Shown in pieces: positions 7,340 to 15,909 of a stretch of 29,435 nucleotides of DNA. The notes below the pieces were generated by a model. It was given only the letters and a program-made list of their open reading frames with translations, did no database searches and had not been told where the DNA came from. The DNA lies in contig DCTX01000053.1 of the NCBI GenBank assembly GCA_002329325.1, positions 1 through 29,435 on the forward strand, in the 5' to 3' direction. This DNA is from Anaerolineales bacterium UBA1429 (GTDB taxonomy: Bacteria > Chloroflexota > Anaerolineae > UBA1429). The position numbers and the translations under genes are program-made. Position 1 is the first letter of the stretch; the number at the start of each line of letters is the position of its first letter.

Positions 7340-8665
7340 TCAGGCGGGCTCGGAGGGCTCCACGATCTCGCCCACCAGGTCGTAGGGCTGGGCCCTGGTG
7401 ATGCGTACGCGGACGAACCCCGGCGCGGCGTGTTCACCTTCGATCAGGATCATGCCGTCTATCTCGGGCGCATCGCGATAGCTGCGGGCCACCGTGAGCC
7501 CCTCGCCCACGCCCTCGATCAACGCCGGCAACTCGCGGCCTATCTGCTCGCGGTTGCGCCGCAGCGAGATCTCTTGCTGGGTCAGCATGGCCTCCTCGTG
7601 GCGCCGGGCGGCGACGCTCTGGGGCACCTGGCCGGGCATCTCGGCGGCGGGCGTGCCGCGCTCGCGCGAATAGCTGAACACGCCCACGTGATCGAACTCG
7701 ATCTCCTCCAGCAGGGCCAGCAGAGCATCGAACTCCTGCTCCGTTTCGCCGGGGAACCCGACGATAAAAGTGGAACGCAGGGCGATATCGGGCATGGCGG
7801 CGCGGAGCGCCCCGATCCGATCGTGGATCATGGCCAGGTCGTGGGGCCGGCGCATGCGCCGCAGTACGGCGGGGTGGCCATGCTGCAGGGGCAGGTCCAG
7901 ATAGTGGCACACCTGGGGCAGCGCCGCCATCGTGGCGATCAGGTCGTCGCTGATGTGCTGCGGGTAGGCGTACAGGATGCGGAGCCAGCTCTCTTCGGGC
8001 GCGATCTCGGCCAGGCGTCGCAGCAGGGCGGGCAGTCCGTCTGCCATGCCCAAGTCGCGACCGTAGGCCGTCGTATCCTGGGCGATGAGCACCAGCTCGC
8101 GCACACCCTGTGCTAGGAGCTCGGTCGCTTCACGCAGAATGGCTTCGGGCGGCTTGCTGGCCTGGGGCCCCTTGATGAGGGGGATGGCGCAAAAGGCGCA
8201 CCCCGCATCGCAGCCGTCGGCTATCTTGACATAAGCCGTCTGGCCGGTATGGGCGTGCCGCCGCACCGAGGCCACCAGGTCGCCCTGGTCGCGCACGGCC
8301 CGCCGGACGCCTCGGCGCTGCTGGTTCAGCCCCTCGACCACCGAGACGATCTCGCTCCAGGAGCGTGTGCCGATCACGGCGTCTACCTGGGGGACCCGCC
8401 GGCAGAGGCCGTCGCAATCGCGCTGCGCCAGGCAGCCGGCGGCCACCAGCGCCTGGTGGGGGAGCTTGCCCCGGGCCAGCTCCTTCAGGGTATCGTACGA
8501 TTCTTCTCGGGCGTCGTGGATAAAGCCGCAGGTGTTGACGATCAGGATATCGGCGTCATCCGGGCGCTCGACGAAGCGATGGCCTGCCTCGGCCAACAGC
8601 TCCGCCATCATCTCCGAGTCCACCTCATTCTTGGGGCAACCCAGAGTCACCAGGTAGCAGTTCAT
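7340..8665 (-). CDS. rimO: RimO, ribosomal protein uS12 methylthiotransferase
   Basis: RimO is a radical-SAM enzyme that adds a methylthio group to a conserved aspartate of ribosomal protein uS12. The 441-residue protein has the three domains in order. The N-terminal MTTase domain carries cluster cysteines C10, C46 and C78 (MNCYLVTLGCPKNEVDSE; NTCGF; AAGC). The radical-SAM core has C152-x3-C156-x2-C159. A C-terminal TRAM-like domain covers ~375-440. The LGCPKNEVDSE signature favours RimO over the tRNA enzyme MiaB. The start at 8665 is preferred because AAGGA lies upstream and RimO proteins begin at this point. It lies 75 bases downstream of the rodZ-like gene in the same direction and is probably read from that promoter. 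Confidence 0.95.
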   Translation of the reverse strand: MNCYLVTLGCPKNEVDSEMMAELLAEAGHRFVERPDDADILIVNTCGFIHDAREESYDTLKELARGKLPHQALVAAGCLAQRDCDGLCRRVPQVDAVIGTRSWSEIVSVVEGLNQQRRGVRRAVRDQGDLVASVRRHAHTGQTAYVKIADGCDAGCAFCAIPLIKGPQASKPPEAILREATELLAQGVRELVLIAQDTTAYGRDLGMADGLPALLRRLAEIAPEESWLRILYAYPQHISDDLIATMAALPQVCHYLDLPLQHGHPAVLRRMRRPHDLAMIHDRIGALRAAMPDIALRSTFIVGFPGETEQEFDALLALLEEIEFDHVGVFSYSRERGTPAAEMPGQVPQSVAARRHEEAMLTQQEISLRRNREQIGRELPALIEGVGEGLTVARSYRDAPEIDGMILIEGEHAAPGFVRVRITRAQPYDLVGEIVEPSEPA

Positions 8666-8740
8666 CGTTCGTTCCTTCTGAAAGCAAGAGGCCCGCGCCG
8701 AAAGGCGGGGCCCATAGCGCAACGAGGGGGCGTCGGGCTC

Positions 8741-9607
8741 TCAGGGGAGCTCGTCGGCGCGGTATTCCACGTTGATGACCTGGCCGCTTTCACCCAGGAC
8801 CCCCACGTCGCGACCGTTGACCAGGAGCCGCAGCCCGCCCGCGTTGCCGATGCGCAGCTCCATGAGCTCCTGGGCGCTCCATTCGGCCGTCTCGGAGGTG
8901 CGCAGGATCCCGATCCAGAGCAGCTCGCCGTCGGCGCGGACCTCCAGGTAGGTATCGGCCTCCGCCAGGGCCTCAATGGCGACCCCACCCGTAGGCGTCG
9001 GCGTGACGGTCGGCGTGGGCGTCGGGCGCGGCGGGGTGGCCGTCGCCGTGGGCGTCGCCGTCGCCTGGGCTTCCGCCTCAGCGGGCGCCTGCGTCGCCTC
9101 GGGCTCGGGGGTCACGGCCGTGGTGGCCGTCGACGCGGGGAGGTCATCGGTGGGATCCGGCACGCTCTCCTGGACCGGCACCGTGGGCGTGCTGATGGCC
9201 GGCGGCCAGAAGCTCTGCACGCGCCAGCCCTGTCCCACCCAGTAGGTGTCATAGAGGTACCAGCCCGCGGCTGCCAGGACGGCCGCCACCAGAAGGATCA
9301 GGATCCAACGGGTCAGCCGGTGGGCAAAGGGGGCCAAAGGCTCGTTCAGCACTACGGGCACGTATACCGGCTCGGGGGAGGCGGGGCGGGGGTACTGCTG
9401 CACGATGACGTCCGGATCCAGCCCCAAGAAGCGGGCATAGTTGCGGACAAAGCCCCGGCCATAGACCTCGCCAGGCAAGTCCTGGAAGCGGTCCTCCTCA
9501 ATGGCCTGCAAGAAAACGCGCCGAATGCGCGTGGCCTGCTCCGCTTCGAGAAGCGAGATACCACGATCCTCGCGGGCCTCGCGCAACAGCGCTCCGAGTT
9601 CTGCCAC
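8741..9607 (-). CDS. RodZ-like helix-turn-helix membrane protein
   Basis: The 288-residue protein has a cytoplasmic N-terminal helix-turn-helix of the RodZ type (LGALLREAREDRGISLLEAE; GEVYGRGFVRNYARFLGLD, residues ~5-70). One membrane helix lies at ~101-118, followed by a Thr/Pro/Ala-rich linker (~150-215). The C-terminal beta domain (~218-288) is of the DUF4115 kind (LEVRADGELLWIGIL; INVEYRADELP). RodZ links MreB to the wall-elongation machinery; no mre genes are visible here, so the role is inferred from architecture. The start is GTG at 9607; the only upstream purine run (AAAGG) is rather distant, so the start is moderately uncertain. It leads a likely two-gene unit with rimO. Confidence 0.85.
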   Translation of the reverse strand: MAELGALLREAREDRGISLLEAEQATRIRRVFLQAIEEDRFQDLPGEVYGRGFVRNYARFLGLDPDVIVQQYPRPASPEPVYVPVVLNEPLAPFAHRLTRWILILLVAAVLAAAGWYLYDTYWVGQGWRVQSFWPPAISTPTVPVQESVPDPTDDLPASTATTAVTPEPEATQAPAEAEAQATATPTATATPPRPTPTPTVTPTPTGGVAIEALAEADTYLEVRADGELLWIGILRTSETAEWSAQELMELRIGNAGGLRLLVNGRDVGVLGESGQVINVEYRADELP

Positions 9608-9649
9608 CGGTTGCCACGCCTTTGATCAGGGCCTGTAAAGTCGCTGTTT

Positions 9650-9678
9650 ACTATACATGTCGAGTCACGCCCTGTCAA
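9650..9678 (-). promoter_or_regulatory. Sigma70-type promoter of the rodZ-like/rimO unit
   Basis: On the minus strand TTGACA (9678-9673), a 17-base spacer and TATAGT (9655-9650) form a near-consensus promoter. The GTG start is about 35 bases beyond the predicted transcription start. Confidence 0.85.
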
Positions 9679-9699
9679 AGCATGTCGCGGCCCTGCATC

Positions 9700-9727
9700 T
9701 TGACACCTGGCAGGGCCCGATTACAGT
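9700..9727 (+). promoter_or_regulatory. Possible promoter of the GT-C-like gene
   Basis: TTGACA (9700-9705) and TACAGT (9722-9727) are 16 bases apart, about 38 bases before the ATG at 9772. It diverges from the rodZ-like promoter. Confidence 0.55.
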
Positions 9728-9771
9728 TGTTGCATGTGCCGCGTCGCGAGTTCTAGGAGCCGCCGGTCCCC

Positions 9772-12105
9772 ATGCGCATCCTGGATGCATGGCGCCATCT
9801 CCTGAGCGCCGCCTACCTTTACGCCCAGGAGCCCCTGGCGGGCGCCCCTCGCGCCGCGCCCTTGCTCGTTTGGGCGGCCTTCTGGCTGGCGATCTGTGGC
9901 GGCGCCTGGCGTTGGCGGCGGCGCCGGATCGCCCAGGGGCGCACGCCCGCCATCGCCCATCTCCTGGGCGGGCTGGGCGTCTTGGGGATCATCGCCCTGG
10001 CCGCCCAGCTTCTGGGGCGCGGGCCCTTCTCGGCGCGCATCTGGGTTCTGTCGCTGGCCGCGCTGGCCCTGTCGCTGCCCCTGGCGGATCGGCTGGCGCG
10101 GTGGGGCTGCCCCCCATGGGCCCGGCCCGTGGGGCGCGCCCTGGCCGCGGCGCTCTCGCCTGATGATCCGCCTCTCCCCTGGCGTTGGCAGGCCCCCTGG
10201 CTGCTGGCCCATGCCCTCGGCCTGGCCGCCCTCGTCCTGACCGACGGCGTGACGGCGTGGACCCCGGCGTTGGCTGCGCTCTGCATAGGGGCCACCGCCG
10301 TCGCGGGGCGCCGCCTGCGCAGCGAGATCCTGGCGCCGCTGCTGCTCCCCTACGGCGCTGCCCTGGCCAGCGTATTGTTGAGGGACGGGCTGGGGGTAGA
10401 TATCGCCCTGTATCAGGCGTTTCCCTACCCCGACCCCTGGTCCATCTGGTTTGATGGGCGCACGCCCGTGGCCCTTGGCGTGGGCTGGATGCTGGCCACG
10501 ACTCTGGCCTACCTCTGGCGGGTGCGCCCGCGGCCCGGCCTTGTCCTGGCGGGGAGCGCCGGCGCGGCCCTCGCCTGGTGGGGCTGCCTCTATGCGCGCC
10601 ACTTGAGCCACGGCGCCAGCGCCAGCGACCCCTTCTGCTATCTGCAGATGGCCGCCGACCTGGCAGCCCGGGGGAGCCCGCGCCACTACTTTCCGTTGAT
10701 CGACCTGGCCTGCGCCGCCCAGGTGCCCGTGTGGCCTCTGGCCCCCGTGGGCTACCACCCGCCGCTGGATGGCTGGGCCGCCACGGTGTGGCCCGTCGGC
10801 TGGTCGGCCCTGCTGGCGCCCCTGTACCGCCTGGGGGGCGAGGGCCTGGCCCTATGGGGCGCGCCCCTCTTCCTGCTGGCCTGCGCCTGGATCGTCTATC
10901 GCCTGGCTCGGGCCCTGCTGGCCGACGCAGCAAGCCACGAGGTCTTGCTGGGCGGCCTGGTGGCCGCCGGGGTGATGCTGACGTCTTTCGAGGCGGCGAC
11001 TCGCAGCCTGGTCCCCATGGCCGATGCCGCCGTGGCGACCCTGAGCGCCGGCGCGCTCCTGGCCCTGTTGCGCGCCCGCCGCAGCGATCGCCTGGGCTGG
11101 AGCGTCGCCGCCGGATTGTGCCTGGCCCTGGCCTACCATGTGCGCCACCCGCAGCTCCCGCTGGGGCTGGCGGCCCTGCCCGCCTACCTGCTGACGCCCT
11201 GGCCCTGGCGGCGCAAGGGCCAGCACCTGGTGGTATTCGGCGGGGCGGCGCTGGTGGCCGCCGCGCCCGACCTGATCTACCACGCGCGGACTTTTGGGTC
11301 GCCCTGGATCACCGAGTCGCCCGAGTGGTTCCTGCTCTCGCCGCGCTATCTCGGTGCGGCCTGGCTGCGCCTTTGGGAGGATGGCATCTGGCGGCGGAAC
11401 GAGTTCGGCTATCTCTGGCCTCTCGTCATCGGCGGGCTGGCGGCCCAGGTGCGGGCCCGCCATGAGCGGGCGCAGGCGTGGGTGCTGCTGGCCGGGTTCG
11501 TGGGGGTGCTGCTCCTCCACCTCTGCTATGCCGCCTTGCGCCTGCGCGACCTGATCGGCCTCTTTCCCTGGCTGGCGTTCTGGGCGGGCAGAGGCGCCGT
11601 GGCGCTCTGGCGTTGGGCGGGCGCGGGCGGGCACGGGCAGAGGAACTTGAGGCGCGTGGGCGCGCTGCTGGCGTTGGCCGCGGTGCTGGCGGCCCGCAGC
11701 GATGGGGCCCTGGGCTTGCCCTTGCGGGCGGAGGTGTCCACCTTTGGCGCCCTCAGCGCCCAGGAGCGCGCCGAGCTGGATCGCCTGGCGACGTGGCTGC
11801 CGCAGGATGCCGTGGTGGGCGCCAGCCTCCATGCCGGCGCCATCGCCCGCTACGCGGGCCGCGAAAGCATCCGGCCTGCATCCTGGGCGCCCGACGAGTT
11901 TGACCGCTTTGTGCAGCAGTTGGCCCTGGCCGGGCGTCCCCTCTACCTGCTGGCCGATGGTGAGGAGATGGCCGCCTGGCTGCCCGCCGTGGCCGCCCGC
12001 TACGATCTGACCTGCCAGGGCAGCCTGGAGGTGCCCCTGTATGGCCGGGGGGGCCAGGCGATGGAGGGGAGCGCCACCCTCTACCTGCTCGCCTTCCCGG
12101 AATGA
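9772..12105 (+). CDS. Large polytopic membrane protein, probable GT-C glycosyltransferase
   Basis: The 777-residue protein has many membrane helices. A loop around D286 reads ASDPFCYLQMAADLAARG and is followed by GYHPPLDGWAATVWPVGW. An acidic loop followed by an aromatic- and proline-rich segment is what GT39/GT-C enzymes show after a membrane helix, but here about seven extra helices precede it. A hydrophilic C-terminal region (~650-777) has no recognised domain. The likely role is transfer of a sugar from a lipid carrier outside the membrane; a polymerase or flippase-like role cannot be excluded. The ATG at 9772 has AGGAG twelve bases upstream, a long but workable spacing. It ends 51 bases before the convergent beta-helix gene. 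Confidence 0.65.
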   Translation: MRILDAWRHLLSAAYLYAQEPLAGAPRAAPLLVWAAFWLAICGGAWRWRRRRIAQGRTPAIAHLLGGLGVLGIIALAAQLLGRGPFSARIWVLSLAALALSLPLADRLARWGCPPWARPVGRALAAALSPDDPPLPWRWQAPWLLAHALGLAALVLTDGVTAWTPALAALCIGATAVAGRRLRSEILAPLLLPYGAALASVLLRDGLGVDIALYQAFPYPDPWSIWFDGRTPVALGVGWMLATTLAYLWRVRPRPGLVLAGSAGAALAWWGCLYARHLSHGASASDPFCYLQMAADLAARGSPRHYFPLIDLACAAQVPVWPLAPVGYHPPLDGWAATVWPVGWSALLAPLYRLGGEGLALWGAPLFLLACAWIVYRLARALLADAASHEVLLGGLVAAGVMLTSFEAATRSLVPMADAAVATLSAGALLALLRARRSDRLGWSVAAGLCLALAYHVRHPQLPLGLAALPAYLLTPWPWRRKGQHLVVFGGAALVAAAPDLIYHARTFGSPWITESPEWFLLSPRYLGAAWLRLWEDGIWRRNEFGYLWPLVIGGLAAQVRARHERAQAWVLLAGFVGVLLLHLCYAALRLRDLIGLFPWLAFWAGRGAVALWRWAGAGGHGQRNLRRVGALLALAAVLAARSDGALGLPLRAEVSTFGALSAQERAELDRLATWLPQDAVVGASLHAGAIARYAGRESIRPASWAPDEFDRFVQQLALAGRPLYLLADGEEMAAWLPAVAARYDLTCQGSLEVPLYGRGGQAMEGSATLYLLAFPE

Positions 12106-12156
12106 GGAGCGCAGGCGCGGCTCGGCCTCTCCTCTCCGTGGTCGCCCGGAGCCGGC

Positions 12157-14139
12157 CTATCGGCGCCTGATCAGCGGCATGAAGAGCTGGCAGCCGCACC
12201 AGATCTCGTCGGCGCCGATATCATAGCCATCACCCTGCGGGCGGCTCTCCCCGTCGATGTCGGTCATCACACCGGCGTTCACGCCCGCATCCGCCGCGGC
12301 CGAGGTCTCCAGGATGTGGTAGCCATCGGGCGCCAACGCCGGGTCGCCGGCATGGTCGTGGCTGGTGACCAGGGCCCCCGCTCCCCCCGTATCGGCGCCG
12401 TTGCCGTACCAGAGGGTGCTCTCCAGCGTGGCCGTGACCCCCTCTGCGACGGTGATGCCCACGGTGTGGCTGACCAGGATGGTGTTGGTCAGCATTGCGC
12501 TGCTGCCCGCCCCCACGTGGAGGCCACTGCCATCGCCGCCGCTGTTCCGGGCGACGGTGACATGGCGCAGATCCAGCGACGCATCCTCTGCATACAGCCC
12601 GGGGCCCAGGGCGCTGGCCTGGTTATCCATGACGACGCTGTTGACGAGGGCGGTCTCGCTTCCGGAAAGGTACAGCGCGCCGCCATCCTCGGCTGCGTTG
12701 TTGCGCAGCAGGCCGCCGATCATGTGCACGCTGGCCTCGTTGCGCAGGCCGCCCCCCTCGGTGCCGGCGGTGTTGCTGTAAAACGTGGTGTTCGTGACCG
12801 TGAGCGCCGCGTGGCTGCAGATGCCGCCGCCGGTCTGGTCGGCACGGTTCCCGGAGATGACGCTATCGGCCACCTCCACGGCGTCCAGCGCCTCGATGCC
12901 GCCGCCCCAGTGGGCTGCGTTGTCAGAGACGGAGACGTTGCTCAGCGCAAGGGCGCCGTCGTTATAGATGCCGCCGCCCGAACTCTGGGCCGTATTGCTA
13001 TAGATCTCGCTGTCGGAAACCGTCTGGGCGCCCTGGTTGGACAGGCCGCCCCCCCAGGGGGCCGTGTTGCTGTAAACGGCGCTGTGGGTGACGGTGATGA
13101 TGCCCCAATTGCCGATGCCCCCGCCGAGAGCCTCCGTGGCGGTGTTGCTATAGACCTCGGTGTCCGTAATGGCGAGCTCGCCCACGTTGTGGAGGCCGCC
13201 GCCATCGGTGGCTACGTTGTCGCAAAAGACGCTGTCGGACACGTACGAGGGCGCATCCTGGGCGCCCGGGCCCTGCAGCGTGCAGAGGCCGCCCCCATAT
13301 CTGGCGGAGTTGCCCTCAAAGAGGCTGTCGGCGACCGTCAGCACGTCCTCGTTGTAGATGCCGCCGCCGTTCATGGTGACCCGATTCGATTGAAGGACGC
13401 TATCGCGAACCGTCAGGGTGCCCTTGTGGTTGAGGATCCCGGCGCCATACTGGCTGTTGACGTTGTCGGCAAAGATGCTATCGGTCACCGTCACCGCCGC
13501 CGTGGCATAGTTGTACAGCCCGCCGCCCCAGCTACTGGTGTTGCCCTCAAAGAGGCAATCGGACACCTGCAGCGTGGCCCGGTTGTCAATGCCGCCGCCG
13601 TGTGGGGAGGAGTTGCCGCTGAACGAGCAGCTCGAGACGGACATCACGCCACCGTTGCGGTTGCTGAGCCCCCCGCCATTGGAGGTGCCCGTGTTGTTGG
13701 CAAAGACGCAATCGGCCAGGGTGACCGTGCCGCCCACGTTGACGAGCCCGCCGCCATCCTGGAACCGGCCGTTGGCGATGGTGAGGGAGGTGAGCGTGGC
13801 GCTGACCCCCCCGGAGACCCAGAAGACGCCGGAGGCGTTGTTGCCACTGACGGTCAACCCCTCGGCGCCCGGGCCCTCGATGGTCACCTCTCTGCTGAGC
13901 GTCAGGGTGCCGAGGGTCAAGGTGATGACGCCGGTGACGCCAAAGCTGATGGTGCCGCCAGCCGGGGCCACGGCCAGGGCATCGCGCAGGGAGCAATCGC
14001 CATCGGCGCAACTGCCGTCGCTCTCATCGGCAAGGGTATTGACCGTGATGGGGGCGTCGGAGTGGGCCGCCAGGAAGGGGCCGAAAAGGAGCAGGGGCAC
14101 AAGGAGCAGCGCGAGCAGGAAGCGATGCGATGACCTCAT
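12157..14139 (-). CDS. Secreted right-handed beta-helix protein with C-terminal FMPLIRRR tail
   Basis: The 660-residue protein has a clear signal peptide (MRSSHRF followed by LLALLLVPLLLFGPFLAA). The early segment INTLADESDGSC-like, read here as VNTLADESDGSCADGDCSLRDA, is typical of bacterial polymorphic outer-membrane/choice-of-anchor beta-helix proteins. The body is a run of about 18-20 imperfect coils of ~24-35 residues built on GGG(L/I)xN and S(V/I)xxxN motifs. The C-terminus has GDPAL, DIGADE and a final FMPLIRRR. It is probably a cell-surface or released adhesin- or polysaccharide-binding protein; no catalytic site can be assigned. The ATG at 14139 is chosen because GGGAGGTGG lies just upstream and the signal peptide begins there; the reading frame stays open upstream to 14388, but that part is leader RNA. 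Confidence 0.8.
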   Translation of the reverse strand: MRSSHRFLLALLLVPLLLFGPFLAAHSDAPITVNTLADESDGSCADGDCSLRDALAVAPAGGTISFGVTGVITLTLGTLTLSREVTIEGPGAEGLTVSGNNASGVFWVSGGVSATLTSLTIANGRFQDGGGLVNVGGTVTLADCVFANNTGTSNGGGLSNRNGGVMSVSSCSFSGNSSPHGGGIDNRATLQVSDCLFEGNTSSWGGGLYNYATAAVTVTDSIFADNVNSQYGAGILNHKGTLTVRDSVLQSNRVTMNGGGIYNEDVLTVADSLFEGNSARYGGGLCTLQGPGAQDAPSYVSDSVFCDNVATDGGGLHNVGELAITDTEVYSNTATEALGGGIGNWGIITVTHSAVYSNTAPWGGGLSNQGAQTVSDSEIYSNTAQSSGGGIYNDGALALSNVSVSDNAAHWGGGIEALDAVEVADSVISGNRADQTGGGICSHAALTVTNTTFYSNTAGTEGGGLRNEASVHMIGGLLRNNAAEDGGALYLSGSETALVNSVVMDNQASALGPGLYAEDASLDLRHVTVARNSGGDGSGLHVGAGSSAMLTNTILVSHTVGITVAEGVTATLESTLWYGNGADTGGAGALVTSHDHAGDPALAPDGYHILETSAAADAGVNAGVMTDIDGESRPQGDGYDIGADEIWCGCQLFMPLIRRR

Positions 14140-14347
14140 CCCCCACCTCCCAAGAGCACCGTGCGGTGGCAAAAGCAGCCAGGGCCACGGGCTGGCGAAG
14201 GCCTGGCGCGCTGGCTGGCGGCGAGCGGGGCCTGCCAGAGGCCCTCGGCTTTCCTGCGCCTGAGGCCCAGGGGTCATGTCGCATGATCGGGTGTGTGGGA
14301 GTGACTGCGTGATCTCCGGGTCGTGCGCAAGATGCTGCACTGGACTG

Positions 14348-14376
14348 ATTATACGTCTGGCAGTGGAAGCGGTCAA
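14348..14376 (-). promoter_or_regulatory. Sigma70-type promoter of the beta-helix gene
   Basis: On the minus strand TTGACC (14376-14371), a 17-base spacer and a perfect TATAAT (14353-14348). It is among the strongest promoter matches in the window. Confidence 0.85.
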
Positions 14377-14443
14377 GGGCCTGATCAAGTTCGCGGCAGA
14401 TAGACCGGAATGCGACTCTAGTCGTATACAGCGCGGCGCCGGC

Positions 14444-14452
14444 TGCTACAAT
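14444..14452 (+). promoter_or_regulatory. Extended -10 promoter of the sulfur/redox cluster
   Basis: TG-C-TACAAT (14444-14452) is an extended -10 element; no good -35 box is present. The hexamer ends six bases before the ferredoxin ATG at 14459, so transcription would begin at or next to the start codon, giving a leaderless message. Confidence 0.55.
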
Positions 14453-14458
14453 GAAGGC

Positions 14459-14728
14459 ATGAGTGAAGCTATCAAGGAGACGCCGGTGCAAGCCCCACCG
14501 CAGAACGAACCTCTGGTCTGTACCGCCCGTTGTTGCGCCTGCGGGCGCTGCATCGAGGCCTGCCCGGAGGGCGTGCTGGCCGCGGGCGAGGGCCAGACCA
14601 TCGTGGCTCACCCGGAGCTGTGCGATGCCTGCCTGGCCTGCGAGGATGTCTGCCCCCAGGGCGCCATCGAGATCTCCTTTGCCATCGTCTGGGGCGACCA
14701 GGACGCCGGCCGGACGGAACATGCCTGA
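14459..14728 (+). CDS. 2[4Fe-4S] ferredoxin
   Basis: The 89-residue protein has two complete Cx2Cx2Cx3CP motifs (C25, C28, C31, C35 and C55, C58, C61, C65), each followed by the usual Pro-Glu/Gln-Gly turn, so it should hold two low-potential [4Fe-4S] clusters. The ~20-residue N-terminal extension and acidic tail are unremarkable. It opens the cluster running through the DsrE-like gene. Its TGA (14726-14728) touches the ribosome site of the next gene, so translation is probably coupled. I infer that it supplies electrons for Fe-S assembly or persulfide reduction by its neighbours. The start at 14459 has almost no ribosome-site spacing and fits leaderless translation from the adjacent -10 element. 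Confidence 0.85.
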   Translation: MSEAIKETPVQAPPQNEPLVCTARCCACGRCIEACPEGVLAAGEGQTIVAHPELCDACLACEDVCPQGAIEISFAIVWGDQDAGRTEHA

Positions 14729-14738
14729 GGAGGGATCT

Positions 14739-15902
14739 GTGAACGAGCACCTCGTGTATCTGGATAACGCCGCCGCCACCCGCGTAGACGAGCGGGTGAT
14801 CGAGGCCATGCTGCCCTATATGACCGAGAACTATGCCGTGGCCACCTCTCAATTCGGCTACTCGCTGGGATTGGCCTCCAAGGAGGCGCTGGATGGCGCC
14901 AGGGCCACCCTGGCGGGCCGTCTGGGCGCCACGTCGGAGGAGTTCATCTTTACCTCGGGCAGCGCCGAATCCAGCAACCTGGCCATCAAGGGCGTAGCCC
15001 TGGCCCTGGGCGAGAAGAAGGGTCGTCACATCATCAGCACGGCCATCGAGGATTTCCCCGTGCTGCACAGCGTTCGCAGCCTGGAGCGCCAGGGGTTCGC
15101 CGTGGACTATGTGCGGCTGGATGAGTACGGTCGCGTGGATCTGGAGCACCTGCGCGCCCTGATCCGCCCGGATACCATTCTGGTCACGATCCAGGCGGCG
15201 AACCAAGAGATCGGGACCCTGCAAGACCTGGATGCCATCGGGGCCATCTGCCGTGAGGCCGGCGTGCTGCTGCACAGCGACGCTACCCACACCTTTGGGC
15301 GTGTGCCCCTGGATGTGGCCGTCACCCCGGTGGACCTGCTGACCGTTTCGGCCCATACGCTGCACGGCCCCAAGGGCGTGGGCGGGCTCTATGTACGCAA
15401 GGGCACGCCCCTGGGCAAGTGGATGGATGGGGGCTTTCAGGAGTTCAACCTGCGGGGGGGCGTGGAGGATATCCCGGGCGCCGTGGGCTTTGCCAGGGCC
15501 ATCGAGCTGATCACGCCGGAGGAGACCGGGCGCCTGCTGGCCATGCGCGAGCGCCTGACGGCGCGCCTGCTGGAGATCCCCGAGTCGCGGGTAAACGGCC
15601 ATCCGGAGCAGCGCCTGCCCCACAACGCCAACGTATCCTTTCGCTTTGTGGAGGGCGAGTCGGTGCTGCTGCACCTGGACCTGCGCGGCTTTGCCGTGAG
15701 CACCGGTTCGGCCTGTTTCAGCCGCTCGCTGGAGGGCAGCCATGTGATCCTGGGCATCGGCGGGAATCACGAGCGCGCCCACGGCTCGATCCGCTTCACC
15801 TTTGGCCGCTACAACGCGCCCGAGGACGTGGATCGGGTGGCCGACGCCCTGACCGATGTGGTGGCCCGTCTGAGAGAGATCAGCCCTTTGGGGAAGGAGT
15901 AG
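14739..15902 (+). CDS. Cysteine desulfurase homologue (NifS/IscS fold) lacking the PLP lysine
   Basis: The 387-residue protein aligns end to end with IscS: YLDNAAAT, FTSGSAESSNLAIKG, QEIGTLQDL, GPKGVGGLY, STGSACFSRSLEGSHV, SIRFTFGRYN. The mobile-loop cysteine that carries persulfide is kept (C326, E. coli C328). The lysine that forms the Schiff base with pyridoxal phosphate is not: the motif SGHK is SAHT (T207 for K206, codon ACG). Other cofactor contacts differ too: D105 for H104, A76 for T76, H for Q183, and the NPxSxH loop is replaced. By eye this looks unable to bind PLP in the usual way. It probably accepts, holds or passes sulfur rather than extracting it from cysteine. The GTG start is set by AGGAGGG four bases upstream and matches the usual IscS N-terminus; an in-frame ATG at 14721 would overlap the ferredoxin stop. 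A lysine-less IscS from Archaeoglobus fulgidus is, as I recall, a precedent. Confidence 0.85.
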   Translation: MNEHLVYLDNAAATRVDERVIEAMLPYMTENYAVATSQFGYSLGLASKEALDGARATLAGRLGATSEEFIFTSGSAESSNLAIKGVALALGEKKGRHIISTAIEDFPVLHSVRSLERQGFAVDYVRLDEYGRVDLEHLRALIRPDTILVTIQAANQEIGTLQDLDAIGAICREAGVLLHSDATHTFGRVPLDVAVTPVDLLTVSAHTLHGPKGVGGLYVRKGTPLGKWMDGGFQEFNLRGGVEDIPGAVGFARAIELITPEETGRLLAMRERLTARLLEIPESRVNGHPEQRLPHNANVSFRFVEGESVLLHLDLRGFAVSTGSACFSRSLEGSHVILGIGGNHERAHGSIRFTFGRYNAPEDVDRVADALTDVVARLREISPLGKE

Positions 15903-15909
15903 AGAGAGC

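Larger units (their letters stand above)
14140..14458. other. Divergent regulatory interval with ~200-base leader of the beta-helix gene
   Basis: This stretch holds two divergent promoters and a GC-rich minus-strand leader of about 200 bases between the predicted transcription start (~14341) and the ATG at 14139. The leader can form several GC hairpins, but I could not match it to a known riboswitch class. No gene is supported here. Confidence 0.6.

Noticed and set aside
12400..13800. Periodic DNA similarity suggesting a CRISPR array or tandem repeat
   Set aside because: The periodicity comes from coding beta-helix coils of variable length; no constant repeat or spacer is present.
12316..14133. 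Long plus-strand open frame of 605 codons opposite the beta-helix gene
   Set aside because: It is a shadow caused by high GC and the repeated coils; no ribosome site or recognisable domain, and the minus strand has signal peptide, promoter and family motifs.
14140..14340. Possible c-di-GMP (GEMM) riboswitch in the beta-helix leader (GCAGGAAAGCCGAGGGCC on the minus strand)
   Set aside because: Only one segment is reminiscent; the required GGCAAACC-like half and the tetraloop-receptor pair are missing.
14721..14738. ATG at 14721 as start of the desulfurase homologue
   Set aside because: It lies inside the end of the ferredoxin gene without a ribosome site, whereas GTG 14739 has AGGAGGG at ideal distance and matches the IscS N-terminus.
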